Below are positions 35,515 to 48,000 of a DNA stretch of 64,000 bases, in pieces; within the stretch, counting starts at the first letter, position 1, and every line of letters begins with the position of its first letter. Below the pieces are notes generated by a model that was given only the letters and a program-made list of their open reading frames with translations, was not told where the DNA came from and ran no database searches. The DNA is from Phoronis australis. Lineage: Eukaryota; Phoronida; Phoronidae. The position numbers were made by a program, and so were the translations under genes. The stretch spans positions 524,851 to 588,850 of the forward strand of contig NMRA01000247.1 in the NCBI GenBank assembly GCA_002633005.1, written 5' to 3'.

Positions 35515-35890
35515 ATTGGACGCAGACGTTTCGGTCTGGTCCGCCAGGCCTTCATCGATGACTGAAGAGTTTCCCGCCTTTCGCTGATTAAGTATCTGAT
35601 TGCTGATATTTATGGATTCTTTGAACTAGCAAGCATAACAATTCTGTTCTTTGGCTAAGATCTTAGATTATTTAAGGGAGATGGAATGTCCAGTCACCAA
35701 TACGTGTTCCCCCACAATGTGGGTCTGTCTAATTTCTGGTGTTCTTTGAATCTCGGGTTAGGAACGGTCTCTTGGTTTATCCAAAGTAGGTGTGGTTGGG
35801 ATTCTGGTCACATTTCAGCTGGTAAATGACTCCACATTGTTTTGCCATTGGGGTTGGGTCTTTGGGTCTGACTAGTAAGGATCGAAGAGT
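35515..35890 (-). mobile_element. Penelope-like retroelement 3' fragment (GIY-YIG region remnant)
   Basis: On the minus strand, CGVIYQLKCDQNPNHTYFG followed by a stop, then RFKEH and a VIGDWTFH-like phrase in shifting frames, resembles the GIY-YIG endonuclease region of Penelope-like elements (GV(V/I)Y..C..C...Y.G.T.R....R..EH). It has stops and frameshifts. Downstream (35520-35570) lies a sequence resembling the hammerhead ribozyme that these elements carry. It is truncated on both sides. Confidence 0.55.
35522..35568 (-). ncRNA. Hammerhead-ribozyme-like relic of a Penelope-like element
   Basis: Minus strand order: CGATGA (canonical CUGAUGA), stem II GGCCTGG...CCAGACC with a short loop, GAAA, then a two-bp stem III (CG, loop TCTG, CG) and GTC as cleavage triplet. 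The very short stem III is the known Penelope form. The first core box is altered (TCGATGA rather than CTGATGA) and no stem I pairing was found, so activity is unlikely. Confidence 0.4.
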
Positions 35891-35919
35891 GTAGATGGGT
35901 TTCATATATGATATCCTGC

Positions 35920-36235
35920 AGAAGGTTTAGGAGATACAGCCATGGGTCCAAAACAAAACAGTCACTAGGAGGCGCCACAGCAGTCAAAGTTATCGGAAAA
36001 TCCTCATCAGATGTCCTGATCAAAGTAAGAACAAACATGCAAATTTTACAATCATCCTTAGCGCAGTTTGGTTCATAGAGGGGCTGACACCAAAAATCAA
36101 GACTTGAAAACAGTAAGAAGAGCAACGCACGCATTGAAATGCACCCACAAATGCACCGCAAAGTGTGCTTCTAAAGGTGTTTATTTGGAACATAAAAATG
36201 GCCACTAGATGGCGCAAAATATGTCTAATCCATCT
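35920..36235 (+). repeat. Partial Helentron-like module tract
   Basis: Modules with GTCACTAGGAGGCGCC (35961) and GGCCACTAGATGGCGC (36200) lie here. Between them is a degraded left-end phrase, AAGAGCAACGCACGCATTGAAATG (about 36119), in which the hairpin has lost bases. Confidence 0.6.
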
Positions 36236-36346
36236 GAAAACTGGTATATGGCATCAAAGCTATTTACCAAGTTTCATAAAAATTCATCAAGGAACTTCTG
36301 AGAAACCGAGGAAAACAAAAAATGAAATTGCTATAGGTGCAAAACC

Positions 36347-37165
36347 ATGATTCAACATTATGACTTTGGCGGTTGTAAAATGACAGGCGTTTTCTCTTTT
36401 GTAAAGGCAATTAAGATAACATCATTGGATTGTCCACTATTTGGGAACTGTTTCTACAAACATGCTGCTTCTCAAACTGAGAGCCCTTTTTGGAAGGAAC
36501 TATTTCTGTTTGATATTTCTAGTATAGTAGACCAGGAGGAAATATATCAACCAATTTGGTACAACACTAATGTTATGATTGGTGGAGAAACTGTGTTTTG
36601 GAGAAGACCGTTTGAAATGGGTGTTTATTATATCTCAGACCAACTAGATGAGCATGGATATTTGTTATCTTTTGATGATTTTTGCAAAAAGTTCAATTTT
36701 AGACCAATGTTCTTGAATTTTTATGGGCTCAAAGAGGCTGTTTGTCAAAAATGGAAAATCTCAAATTAGTTTTCCTTCTACGCACCCTTTATTCCAATTT
36801 TTGTGAAATTATTACTTGCAGACAAAAAGGGTACAAAACATATATACAACACTTTTGTGCTAAACAAATATTCTAGGCCTAGGTCTGAGATGAGGTGGCA
36901 GGCAGAACTTGCTATACCAGATACTAGTGAATGGTGGAAAAATGTCTACTTTGTGAATTTTTGACACTTGATATGAAACTTTGATGGTTTCAATTTAGAC
37001 TGTCACATAGAATTATCAGCTGTAACTCTTATCTTGTCAAAATTGGGGTCAGTAACTCCCCCTTGTGTATGTTTTGTAAGAGTGAAACTGAGACTTTGCA
37101 CAACAGATGTAGAAGCCAACGAACTCAAAATTTAATCTTGTCTTTGCAACTTCCATTTATATAAG
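36347..37165 (+). pseudogene. LINE (L1-like) reverse transcriptase C-terminal fragment
   Basis: The 140-codon open frame at 36347-36769 carries GGCKMTGVFSFVKAIKIT, FWKELF, QPIWYNTNVMIGGETVFW and a SFDDFCKKFNF...NFYGLKEA pattern. This matches the region after the catalytic palm of L1/Tx1-type LINE ORF2 proteins (GGLKM.D..SF.KALK.TW; N.PIWYN..I.I....VF). Downstream, broken frames keep RWQAELAIPDTSEWW and a CVCF...LHNRC remnant of the terminal Cys/His region. It is 5' truncated, as usual for LINEs, and no endonuclease or RT catalytic core is present. It lies on the same strand as the surrounding modules. Confidence 0.7.
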
Positions 37166-37555
37166 CAACTCTCAATGGTAAACCTCCAAATTTAATTATA
37201 TCGACAAAAGAAACTGAACTTTATTACTTAATATGTGAAAAATACATTTATTCAAAAATTTAGAAATAGAAAAGTTTACAAACAGAAGGTCACAAAAGCA
37301 TAATCTAGTAACACTGTAAGGATATTTCATCACTCCAAAATACTCTTTCCCGTTTTCGGAGGCATATACTTGTGAACTGTCTTGTATGTTTTTTATGCGT
37401 ATTTCTAAAATCCAGTTTAAGTATACTGGTTGCTTTGATAAACATTATTTCTTTCAATGAATTGTAAAGTAAGGCAAGGGAATCCCAGACCCTTGTCCTT
37501 GCTTATGTTGAACTGGGAGATTAAAAAAAAAATAAAAAAGAGGCTAGAGGCGAAA
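37166..37555. other. No gene recognised
   Basis: AT-rich tail after the LINE fragment; no polyA-plus-target-duplication end could be defined. Confidence 0.35.
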
Positions 37556-37830
37556 AAAAAAAAACTGCCACTAAGAGGCGCCACAGTAGATAAAGTCGCC
37601 GGAAAATCACTGTCAGACTTCCTCTTCACATTAGGAATATACATGCCAATTTCCACAAGCATCCTTAGAGTGGTTTGGTTGACAGGGGCAGACACCAAAT
37701 AACAAGACTTGAAAACAGTACAAATGGCCAATAGGTGGCGCAAAATACCACAGATCAAACCAAAGTCAACTCACTAATATATACCTATCTGCCAAATTTT
37801 ATGAAAATTCGTTGAGGACCTAAAGTTGAA
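37556..37830 (+). repeat. Partial Helentron-like module tract
   Basis: Modules with GCCACTAAGAGGCGCC (about 37566) and GGCCAATAGGTGGCGC (about 37725), about 159 bp apart, are followed by the usual ACCTATCTGCCAAATTTTATG phrase. Confidence 0.65.
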
Positions 37831-39060
37831 AGAATTGTTCTGATACCCCTCGACCCACAACCCCCTCAAGCCCGACTAGATCTGAACATAAAACAAGCAC
37901 TCGCAGAACCAATGAGTTGGGCCATGAGCTCGGGTGGCTTTTCCTTGTTTTTTTTTTGTAATTAGGAGAGTCCATTCGGCAAGTTTGAAAGTCAAAAACA
38001 GAAAAAACAATGTGACCAAATTAACTCAAAAGACCTACCAATGTTACAAATGTCGTTCCCAGCAGAGTGTAATCGTCTCGTCTGCTCTTCAGTGAATGAC
38101 AGATTCAACGTTTTTTCTGGAGAGTGCCAGGAACCGACAAAACTGTAATTTCATCAGTAAATACAGTTTGTATTCAGCTAATGAAATGGAAGGGCAATTA
38201 ATCCCTACCACTAATTTTCTCAACAGTCGTGGCTGTTATTACACCCAAATTGGTTTTTTCACAAGGTTACAGCCTGAAACGCTGAAAGAACGGTTTTCAG
38301 TGATATGGTACATTTTACATATTGCAAAATAACTTAAAATGACAACTTGGGTTCATTTTGACAAACGGCTACTTCCAAACAATCGTTGGATATAAATGTT
38401 TCATACTGATTTTCGTCACTTTCTTTTGTTTCTTGCCTGGTTGCTATCTTTAGATTTTATTTTTAAGCCTGAAGTGCCAAAACAGTAGCAGATTTTGTTC
38501 GTCAGTAAAACTTAGAAGCCAGCTCTCACCCACCGTCCCACCTCAGTCATCTAGTGCTTGAAATTTCTCATTGATTTTGAAGGTGGCCTTAGTCTTTACA
38601 ACACATATGCATTTCATCCACAGCTGACTACTGTCATTTTGCACATTCTGGAGAATATCACAGTTTTCCAGTAGCGTGTTACTCCTTGAATAAAATAGTT
38701 CGACATGACTGTCTTAAAAGCGTTTTACTCCTCGAATAAAATAGTTCGACACGACTGTCTTAAAAGCTACTGACATCGAATTATGTCACTGGGTGTTGTT
38801 TTTATTTGTTGTTAATGTAACTTTATTGATGTTGATGTTGATGGTAGCAGCTGTTGATAGTGTTGGTAGTGATATGATGGTCTCTGAGGTCGTTCTTTGC
38901 ATCGCAAAAGATGATGTAAGCATTGTATTCTAAGGAGAAGTTATCTTCATCATGACTTATAATAAACTTCCTTATTCAGTTAATTGATTTCAGCACAATT
39001 TGCATGGCTCCGCCAAAGTGCTTTCATTTTTGAAATTTACACAGTTTTACGTTGAATAAC
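37831..39060. other. 1.2 kb mostly featureless, with a 48-bp duplication
   Basis: TTACTCCT(T/C)GAATAAAATAGTT plus TCTTAAAAGC occurs twice in tandem at about 38678-38768, and a GAT/GTT trinucleotide tract lies near 38826-38870. No exon was recognised. Confidence 0.5.
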
Positions 39061-39081
39061 AAAAGGTACCTACCTGAAGAA

Positions 39082-39095
39082 TTACACGGGACTTT
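39082..39095 (-). CDS. Candidate last exon of long-tail isoform (weak)
   Basis: After acceptor TTGTTACAG the phase-1 reading gives E-S-P-V-stop. The C-terminus S-P-V would fit a class I PDZ ligand. A good donor (CAG|GTAGGT) after the stop means this could instead be a 22-bp microexon. The call rests only on phase and splice sites. Confidence 0.2.
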
Positions 39096-42000
39096 CTGTA
39101 ACAAAAAAATCTTGGTATTGGCAAGATAGAACAATGTAAATACACCAACAATTAGCATCAATTCACACAAAACAAAAGATAAGTGGGATTGCTAGATCAT
39201 CACAATAATTTATCATTACATGCAAGGTCTTCACATTTACCAACTGAAGTAAGAACACAGTGTATGGAACAACTAAAATTTGTCACGCAACATTACGGCA
39301 TTGTAATCACAGTGCGATTGATTCTCTCTTAAGAGTTTGGTAATAATTATTACACACTTACAAGTAACTTTAACTCAGTTACACTAAACAAGATTTTCAA
39401 GCACTCAACTTATTTACTCTTTTTTCCCATTCAGTGGCAACAGACATACAACCCAACATGAGAATGAAAGTGTTCTATCGGGCAAAGCAGCTAATGCATC
39501 TCACTATAGTTTAACATGCAACACAACCTTACCTCTACAAAGACCTAGACGACTATCCTGAGTATTCTCAACTTGAACTGGACTCTCTAAAAATTACAAA
39601 ACTATGATTAGCAGAAAAAAAAAAACAAATATGCAAATATTTGATGGCTTATTTATAAAATCATGGTTTTAACACGCTTAACCACCTGCTTAGGCGAGAC
39701 ATCTGGGCCCAGTCTCTAATCTTTTTACTCGAAATGGAACTCGAAATTAGGTTTGGCATTTTCTACTCTACTTTTGGGCGAACTTAAGATAAGTTCGAGC
39801 TTGAACTCGAAATTTCGAGTTTTTACTCGAGTTTGTAGCACGAATATAAGGGTCTTCAAGGGCAAACTTGAACTAGAAACTCCTATGCATAAACTATAAT
39901 GTATTCGAGCACAGTCTGATAACCAATTATCTTAAGTTTGCACAAAAGGAGCAGAAAAATTGCCAAAAATAGTTTCGAGTTTGTTTCGAGTACAAAGATT
40001 AGAGACCGGGCCATGGGAGCAATCACACGAGACACATTTATGTTCATACACCATGGGCTAGTGTTTTCTGTTACAATCAAACTTACCTGTTAAAAGAAGG
40101 ACCATTTGCAAGAAAAGTTTATCAAGTCACTGTCAACCAGAGTACATACATACCAAACTTCTGTTAGAGCTGCACCACATTGAAAATCATACTTCATAAG
40201 TGCTCTCCTGACACAACTGCACTCTGTGACAGCTAAACCAACTCTAACTAAGTATTTGGATATTTGAATAGGCAGTGAAAACTTTTGTTGCAAATTCTTT
40301 GATGCTATTAAGGGAACATGTTTAGTCATTCAAATTGGGTGATTACCTCTATTGTCTTATCTCGTACTACTGCAGATGAACCAATTATCTTAAATTGTTT
40401 TCTTTTGCCAAAAAACAGAGGAAAATAATAAAAATTTCCACCAGAGGGCAGGAACTTTGTCGAACGAGTTCAAAATTGGGATGGTGCTGTCATCATGTGA
40501 ACGGAAATATAATTGACAAATTTCGTAAAAATCTATCAAGAAATTGGGAAAATATAAACATAAGAAACTAAAATAGCCACTGGGGCCACACCAGAAGATG
40601 GATCCTTCCAAAAATTGCTGTCATCTAATGTCAATTTCATAGGGAAACACACACTTAACTTCATTAAGCAGTTTAGGAGATACAGAAGTGGGCGCTGGAC
40701 AGAGATGACAGTAATATGCACCCACATGTGTAACAAATGTGTATAACAAGAGCAACGCGGAGCGTTGAAATGCATCCACGTATGCATCGCAAACGGTGTG
40801 CTCTTAGGGCTTTTTATTTGTGCCATAAAAATGGCCACTAGATGGCACAAAAACGTACAATTCATCCAAAAATGGGAACATGCCATAGCTTCATTAATAG
40901 AAAGCTATTCCCAAATTTCACAGAAATCTGTCACGGAAATTCAGAGAAACAGAAGAAAACAGAATAAAATGAAATTGCCACTATAGGGGGCACAGCGTTC
41001 ATTGGATTCGCCTGAAAGTCGTCATTGTCTGTTGTTGATTTCATATAAATACACTTACTAAATTTAATAAAGATCAAGCAGTGGGTTTAGGAGATGCAGC
41101 CATGGGCGCAAAACAAAACAAAACTTCCATTGGAGACACCCCAGTAGACAAAGTCGTCATCATCATCCATCCTCTTCACACAGAGAACATAAACGCCAAT
41201 TTTCAAAACCATCATTAGAATGATTTGGTTGATAGAGGGGTGGACGCAAAAAAACAGACTCGAAAACAGCAAAAATGGTCACTAGGTGGCACAAAATACC
41301 TTGATTCCATCCAAAAACCGAAGAATAGCGTCATCTCACTAACAGATGCATGTATTCAATATTTTATGAAAATCTGCTGAGGACCCTTGAAGATACAGAG
41401 GTAAATGTAAAATATAAAATTGCCACCAGGGGCCACACCAGTAGTCAGATCTGTCCGAAAGTCGTCGTTCTTTGTCAACATCATACAAATACACTTATTA
41501 AATTTAGTAAATATCCTCCAAACGGTTTAAGAGATACAGCCATGGGCGCAAAAAAACAAAACTGCCACTAGGAAGCGCCATAGTAGCTGAAGTCATCGGA
41601 AAATCATCGTCAGTCGTCCACTTCATAGTAAAACATACATGCCAATTTTCACAATTATCCTGAAAGCGATTTGGTTGATAGAGGAGTGGACGCCAAAAAA
41701 CAGACTCGAAAATGGTAAAAATGTCCACTAGGTGGCGCAAACTAAGTCAAATCCATCTGAAAACGGAAAGATAGCGTCACCACACTAACAGAAGCTGTAC
41801 GCCAAATTTTTTGAAAATACGTAGAGTACCTGTATGAAGATACAGGGGTTAAAGTAAAAAAAATAAAATTACCACCAGGGGGCACACCAGTAATCAAATC
41901 CGTCCGAAAGTTGACGTCATCCCTTGTCAACATCATATAAATTCGCCTACTAAATTTAGTAAAGACCCTGCAACTGGTTTAGGAGATACAGCCATAACCG

Positions 42001-45000
42001 CAACAAAACAAAACTGTCACTAGGAGGCGCCACAGTAGTCGAAATCATATAAATATGTGGGCGCATAAAAATGACGTTAAAGGCGAAGGCAACCTTTTTT
42101 CATGTCACTTTCAGCAAAAAATAAGGTCTTTTGATTAACCCAGATATATTTTTCACTTAATTACAGGTTTTAGTAATTTAAGTAATTTCTCGTCCTCTAC
42201 AACTATGGAAGTGACACTTTAGGAGGCAAGAATTTCACGCCAATTTCTTTTCATACAATCAGACTTTGAGAGCTGTCGAGTCAGTCATTGTTCTACCTCG
42301 GATGTGGTAAGTTTGGTCGTCGTTTGCTTTTGTTTACGAGTCAGTCAACATGCCGCACTGTTGCTGTGTACCAGGATGTAGGCCTACTCATTATCGTCTC
42401 ACGCGCGCTTTGGGTACCTTGCATCGCTTTCCGAAGGATGACCCACTTCGCCGTACTTGGCTAGCTCGTTCGTGTGAAGAACGCAGCGCTACCCGTTCAC
42501 GCAAAGTACAAAGCAGTGGCAAGCATTTTCAGTCATCAGACTATACGACAGAGATATGTACGCTGAATTGATGAAGGTCCCTGCGAAACAACGCCTGAAG
42601 AAGGGTTCCATGCCGTCGCTGTTGATTCCCGGCAGTGCCCCGTCGCCACCCCCGAGAAGTGCGTTTTTGAAGCGAGAAGCCTCGCGAGCTGTGGCCACTA
42701 TAAATAGTGACTCGAGGCACTTCATCTACTGTCACCCATGCCTCCGAACGTACCCCATAGCATGCAATTCCAGGAACTAGCAGTGATTCCCCATGTGCTG
42801 TTGTCTCTAGCCCAGAGCCTATAAGCAGCCCTGCAGCGATGATGAGCAGTGGGAGTGAATACAGGCCCAGTTTGACACCCAGTGAAAAGGACACTTCGTC
42901 ATCCATTGAACACATCGGTGAGCCTAAGTTTGACAAGTTTATTGTGGACTTGTATTGGAGCTACTTAGAAGGTGCCACGTGTGTGACGAGGGAGTCACAC
43001 GGCGGGATGTAAGCAGTTTGGGTGCTCAAGTCACCATCCTTTGGGAATGTGTCGCGGGACACTCGGGCAAGTGGGACACAGTTCTTCCTCTGTACGTGAG
43101 ACGATAATGAGTACTTCTCGGTAGGCAGCAACAGCGTGGCATGTTGACTGACTCGTAAACAAAAGCAAACGACGACCTAACTTATCACAACCGAGGTAGA
43201 ACAATGACTGACTCAACTGCCCTCACAGTCAGACTGTATGAAAAGAAATTGGCGCGAAATTATTGCCTCCCAAAACGTCACTTCCGGAGTAGACGACGAG
43301 TAATTGATTAAATTACGAAAACCTGTAAATATGTGAAAAATATGTCTGGGATAATCAATGAACCCATTTTGCTAAAAATGACATAAAAAAGGTTGCCTTT
43401 GCTTTTAAGTCTTGAAATGGAATGTATGGCTTGACATCCCTCAGTGTTGCAGCCAACGACCAGCAATGTAATTTAACAGAAAAAGGGTGTGCCGGTTGTA
43501 GCTGATTTGCTATGTACTGCTAGTTCAACACCAAAAAATATTTTGAGTTTTTGAAGATACAGTCTCAGTGAAGTTAACTCTTTGGTGGATGAAACATGAT
43601 GAAAATGAAAAGCGCTCAGAGGAGTGACAATTAATTGGCAAAATAGAATGAAAAACTTACAAATGAAGTCAAATTTCAAAGTTACAAAAGACAACAAAAA
43701 AGCCGCTGGGGTACGACGACAAAGGCACAGCGGTAGTCGGTTCCATCCAATTGTCATCAATGTCCATTGTCAACTTCATATAAATACATTTGCCAAATTT
43801 AATAAAGATCCTGCAGAGGCTTTGAGGAACACAGCCATTAATGCAAAACGCTACCACTAGTAGTCAGAGTGGTCACTAACTCATCATCAGCCACCATCTT
43901 CACAGTAGAAACATAAACGCCTATTTTCTCATCCTTAGAGTGGTTTGGTTGATAAGAGCGGCCATTCCCCAGAAAAGAGTAACAGTGAAAATGGCCATTA
44001 TATGGTGCAAAATAGTCAAATCCATCCCAAAATGGCAACATGTCATAGTTTCTTTAATAGAAAGCTATTTACTAAAATTTCTCAAGGAACTTCAGAGCAA
44101 CCGGAAAACGGAAAAAAATGAAATTGCCACTAGGAGGCACAGCATTCGCCCAATCTGTCTAAGAGTTGGTGTAGTCCCTTGTCAACTTCATATAGATATG
44201 CTAAATTTGATAAAGATCCTGCAGTGGGTTTAGGAGATACAGCTATGGGTGCAAAAAACAAAACTGTCACTAGGAAACGCTACAGCAGTACAAGTCCAAA
44301 AATCATCATCAACCATCACACTGAGAGCATACATGCCAATTTTCACGATCATTTTTAGAGTGGTTTGGTTGATAGAGGGGCAGACGCTAAAAACACTCGA
44401 AACCAGTAAAAATAGCCACTAGATGGCAAAAATTATATCGAATCCATCCAAAAGCAGCAACATGTCATCGTCTCTTTAATAGAAAGCTATCTACCAAATT
44501 TCATAAAAATCTGTCAAGGAAATGAGAAAAAGAGGAAAATGGAAAAAAATGAAATTGCCCCTAGGGAGCACCGCCTTTGCCGAATCTGTTTGAAGTTGTC
44601 ATCGCCCATTGTCAACTTAATATATAATTATGCACTTGCTAAATTTAATAGAGATCCTGCAGTGGATTTATGAGATACAGCTACGGGTACAACAAAAACT
44701 GCCACAAGGAGGTAAGGAGGTGCCACAGTAGTCAAAGTCGTCGAAAAATCATCACCAACCGTCCTCTTCACACTAAGAACATACATGCCAATTTCACAAT
44801 GATTTATAGAGGCTTGGACTTGAAAACAGTAANTCGTTTGAAAAATGTTGTTAGCAATCCTCAAAATGAACACATCCAGAATATTTCATGACAATCATTC
44901 AAGCTGTTTAGGCAAACAGAGGCAAACACAAAAATAGACATTATACTAAAATTGTCACTTGGGACACACTGAAATTCCACATTCTCGTGCGGCGCACAAA

Positions 45001-48000
45001 CCGACGTCATTTCTGTGCAACTCTCATGTATTTAGGAAAATTGAAAACAGAGATGTTCTCAGTCAAGTTGCTGTTACCACGGCAACCACAAACGCACCTT
45101 TTCATGTCTGAAAAAGGCGGATCTCCGTGGATTTCATCACAACTGCTCAGTATCGCAGCGGTAAAAACAACAACAGCTGATACGGTCTTCCACCCACTGC
45201 GTACAACCCCAAAACAGAAAAATATTTTTAAAGGGTCTGCTGGTGGTAGCTGATATGCTATGTACTGCTAGTTCAACACCAAAATATTTGGGCATGGCCA
45301 AAATATTTTGAGATTTTGAAGATAAAATCTCAGTGAAGTTAACTCTTTGGATGAAAATTGATGAAAATGAAAAGTGCTCAGAGGAGTGACAATTAATTGG
45401 CAAAATAGAATGAAAAACTTAGAAATGAAGTCAAATTTCAAAGTTACAAAAGGCAACAAAAAAGGCGCTGGGGGACGACGACAAAGGCACAGCGGTAGTC
45501 GGTTCCATCCAATTGTCGTCATTGTCCATTGTCAACTTCATATAAATACAATTGCCAAATCTAATAAAGATCCTGCAGAGGCTTTGAGGAATACAGCCAT
45601 TAATGCAAAACGCTACCACTAGTAGTCAGAGTAGTCACAAACTCATCAGCCACCATCTTCACAGTAGAAACATAAACGCCTATTTCCTCATCCTTAGAGT
45701 GGTTTGATTGATAGAGGGGCCAATGCCAAGAAGAGAGTAACAGTAAAAATGGCCATTATATGGTGCAAAATAGACAAATCCATCCCAAAATGGCAACATG
45801 CCATAGTTTCTTTAAGAGAAAGCTATTTACTAAAATTTCTCAAGGAACTTCAGAGCAACCGGAAAACGGAAAAAAATGAAATTGCCACTAGGAGGCACTG
45901 TGACAGCATTCGCCCAATCTGTCTAAGAGTTGGTGTAGTCCCTTGTCAACTTCATATAGATACATTTGCTAAATTTAATAAAGATCCTGCAGTGGGTTTA
46001 GGAGATACAGCTATGGGTGCAAAAAACAAAACTGTCACTAGGAAACGCCACAGCAGTCCAAGTCGTCGAAAAATCATCATCAACCATCACACTGAGAGCA
46101 TACATGCCAATTTTCACGATCATTTTTAGAGTGGTTTGGTTGATAGAGGGGCAGACGCTAAAAACACTCGAAACCAGTAAAAATAGCCACTAGATGGCAA
46201 AAAATATATCGAATCCATACGAAAGCATCAACATGTCATCGTCTCTTTAATAGAAAGCTATCTACCAAATTTCATAAAAATCTGTCAAGGAAATGAGAAA
46301 AAGAGGAAAATGGAAAAAAATGAAATTGCCACTAGGGAGCACAGCCTTTGCCGGATCTGTTTGAAGTTGTCATCGCCTGTTGTCAACTTAATATATATGC
46401 ACTTGCTAAATTTAATATAGATCCTGCAGTGGACTTATGAGATACAGCTATGGGTACAACAAAAACTGCCACAAGGAGGTGCCACAATAGTCAAAGTCGT
46501 TGAAAAATCATCACCAGCCGCCTTCTTCACACTAAGAACATATATGCCAATTTCATAATCATCCTTAGAGTGGTTTGGTTTATAGAGGTGTGGACTTGAA
46601 AACTGTAAAAAATGGCCACAAGGCGAGGCATGCGAAATCCATTTATTTAAGACAACCCTTACTTGCCGGAGGACACGTTTGAATCCTCTGCAGCAAATGT
46701 TCGTAATATTCAGTTAATTTTATCTGCTCAACACTTGAAAAGTCTTTGTTGAGAACAAAATGGCCACTAGGAGGTGCTACAATGGTCAAATCTGTCCGAA
46801 AAATTTAACAGTGCCATCGCACAGTCACCACATACCTCTGGGTCAACAACTTTCCTTGAAATTCTTCAATCAGTTCTACATATCATCCAGAAATGCTTTC
46901 ACACAAAAATGGCCACTAGGAGGTGCAAAATACCTCCAATACATCCGAAAATGGGAGGATAGCTTCATCTCAGTAATAGATTTCCACATACCAAATTTTA
47001 TGGAAGTAAACATAAAAAACTCATGAAAGTTCTTCCACAATTTCCAAAATTTTGTTCCTGGCCTTCTTGTTATTATTTGCCGTTTAATTATAACAATTTG
47101 CTTAAATTCCAAAAAGTTCCATCTCAACAGCAAATAGAAAATCAGTCCAGACATGTCAGTGGCGAAGAAATGCCCGATTGGACGTTGCTATTTACAGAAC
47201 TACCCTGAATACCAGAGAAACTTGGATTCATATAGAGGTATCAAAGCTGTCTTGAATAACTAAAGACTTGGAGAAATGTTCTTTCGCCAACTAAAAAAAC
47301 AAACTCACTTGCATCCCTTGCGTCTTCTCCATTTTCAGGAACAGCTTAAAAATAAAAAATAAGGAAGTCAATAAAAATCAAACACTAAATGACCCACAAG
47401 AAATACAACAAGAGTGAAGCAAACCGTTAAGTTACGATCCTACTGTGTGCATGGCAAACAGCAGACAAGGCCACCCATTGCGTACAACCCCAAAACAGAA
47501 AAATATTTTAAAAAAGTTTTGGCTTGTTTTAGCAACAGGTATACTAAAGGGTATCAAATCTCTTGAGACGAATTAATTTAATTTCTTTTTGAGATACAGA
47601 GTCATGGTGGGAACTCTTTAAGATCCACACACCCTCATATTATCTGCAAGGCCCAAGAAAAATGGCGTCTGAAGTTGTGGACATGGTGTCCAGACTTACT
47701 AAGCTATCTTTCGGAAAAAGAATTTTTGTTGCACTAAAAGTTATAATAAATAGTTAATTAGCAGGCATCTTAATCAATAACCCCATGCAGTTTCATGTTG
47801 CATCATTTTAATTTGATTGGCGATTTGAATGAAATAAACTTGTAACAGATGTTGCGTTCAAAATTTTAAATAAATGAATTTTGGGGTCCTCGTTTGGATC
47901 CCCAGGGACAAAACCCCAGGATTGTGCAACTCAGGACACCCCTTTCCTTCAATGGTAGTTCGATTTACAATAAAATTTTCACTCGCATCTTTTGCACTCA

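Noticed and set aside
40081-40110. Exon of the membrane gene at the TTTTAACAG/GTAAGT motif
   Set aside because: Acceptor and donor consensus fall on the same junction, leaving no exon between them.
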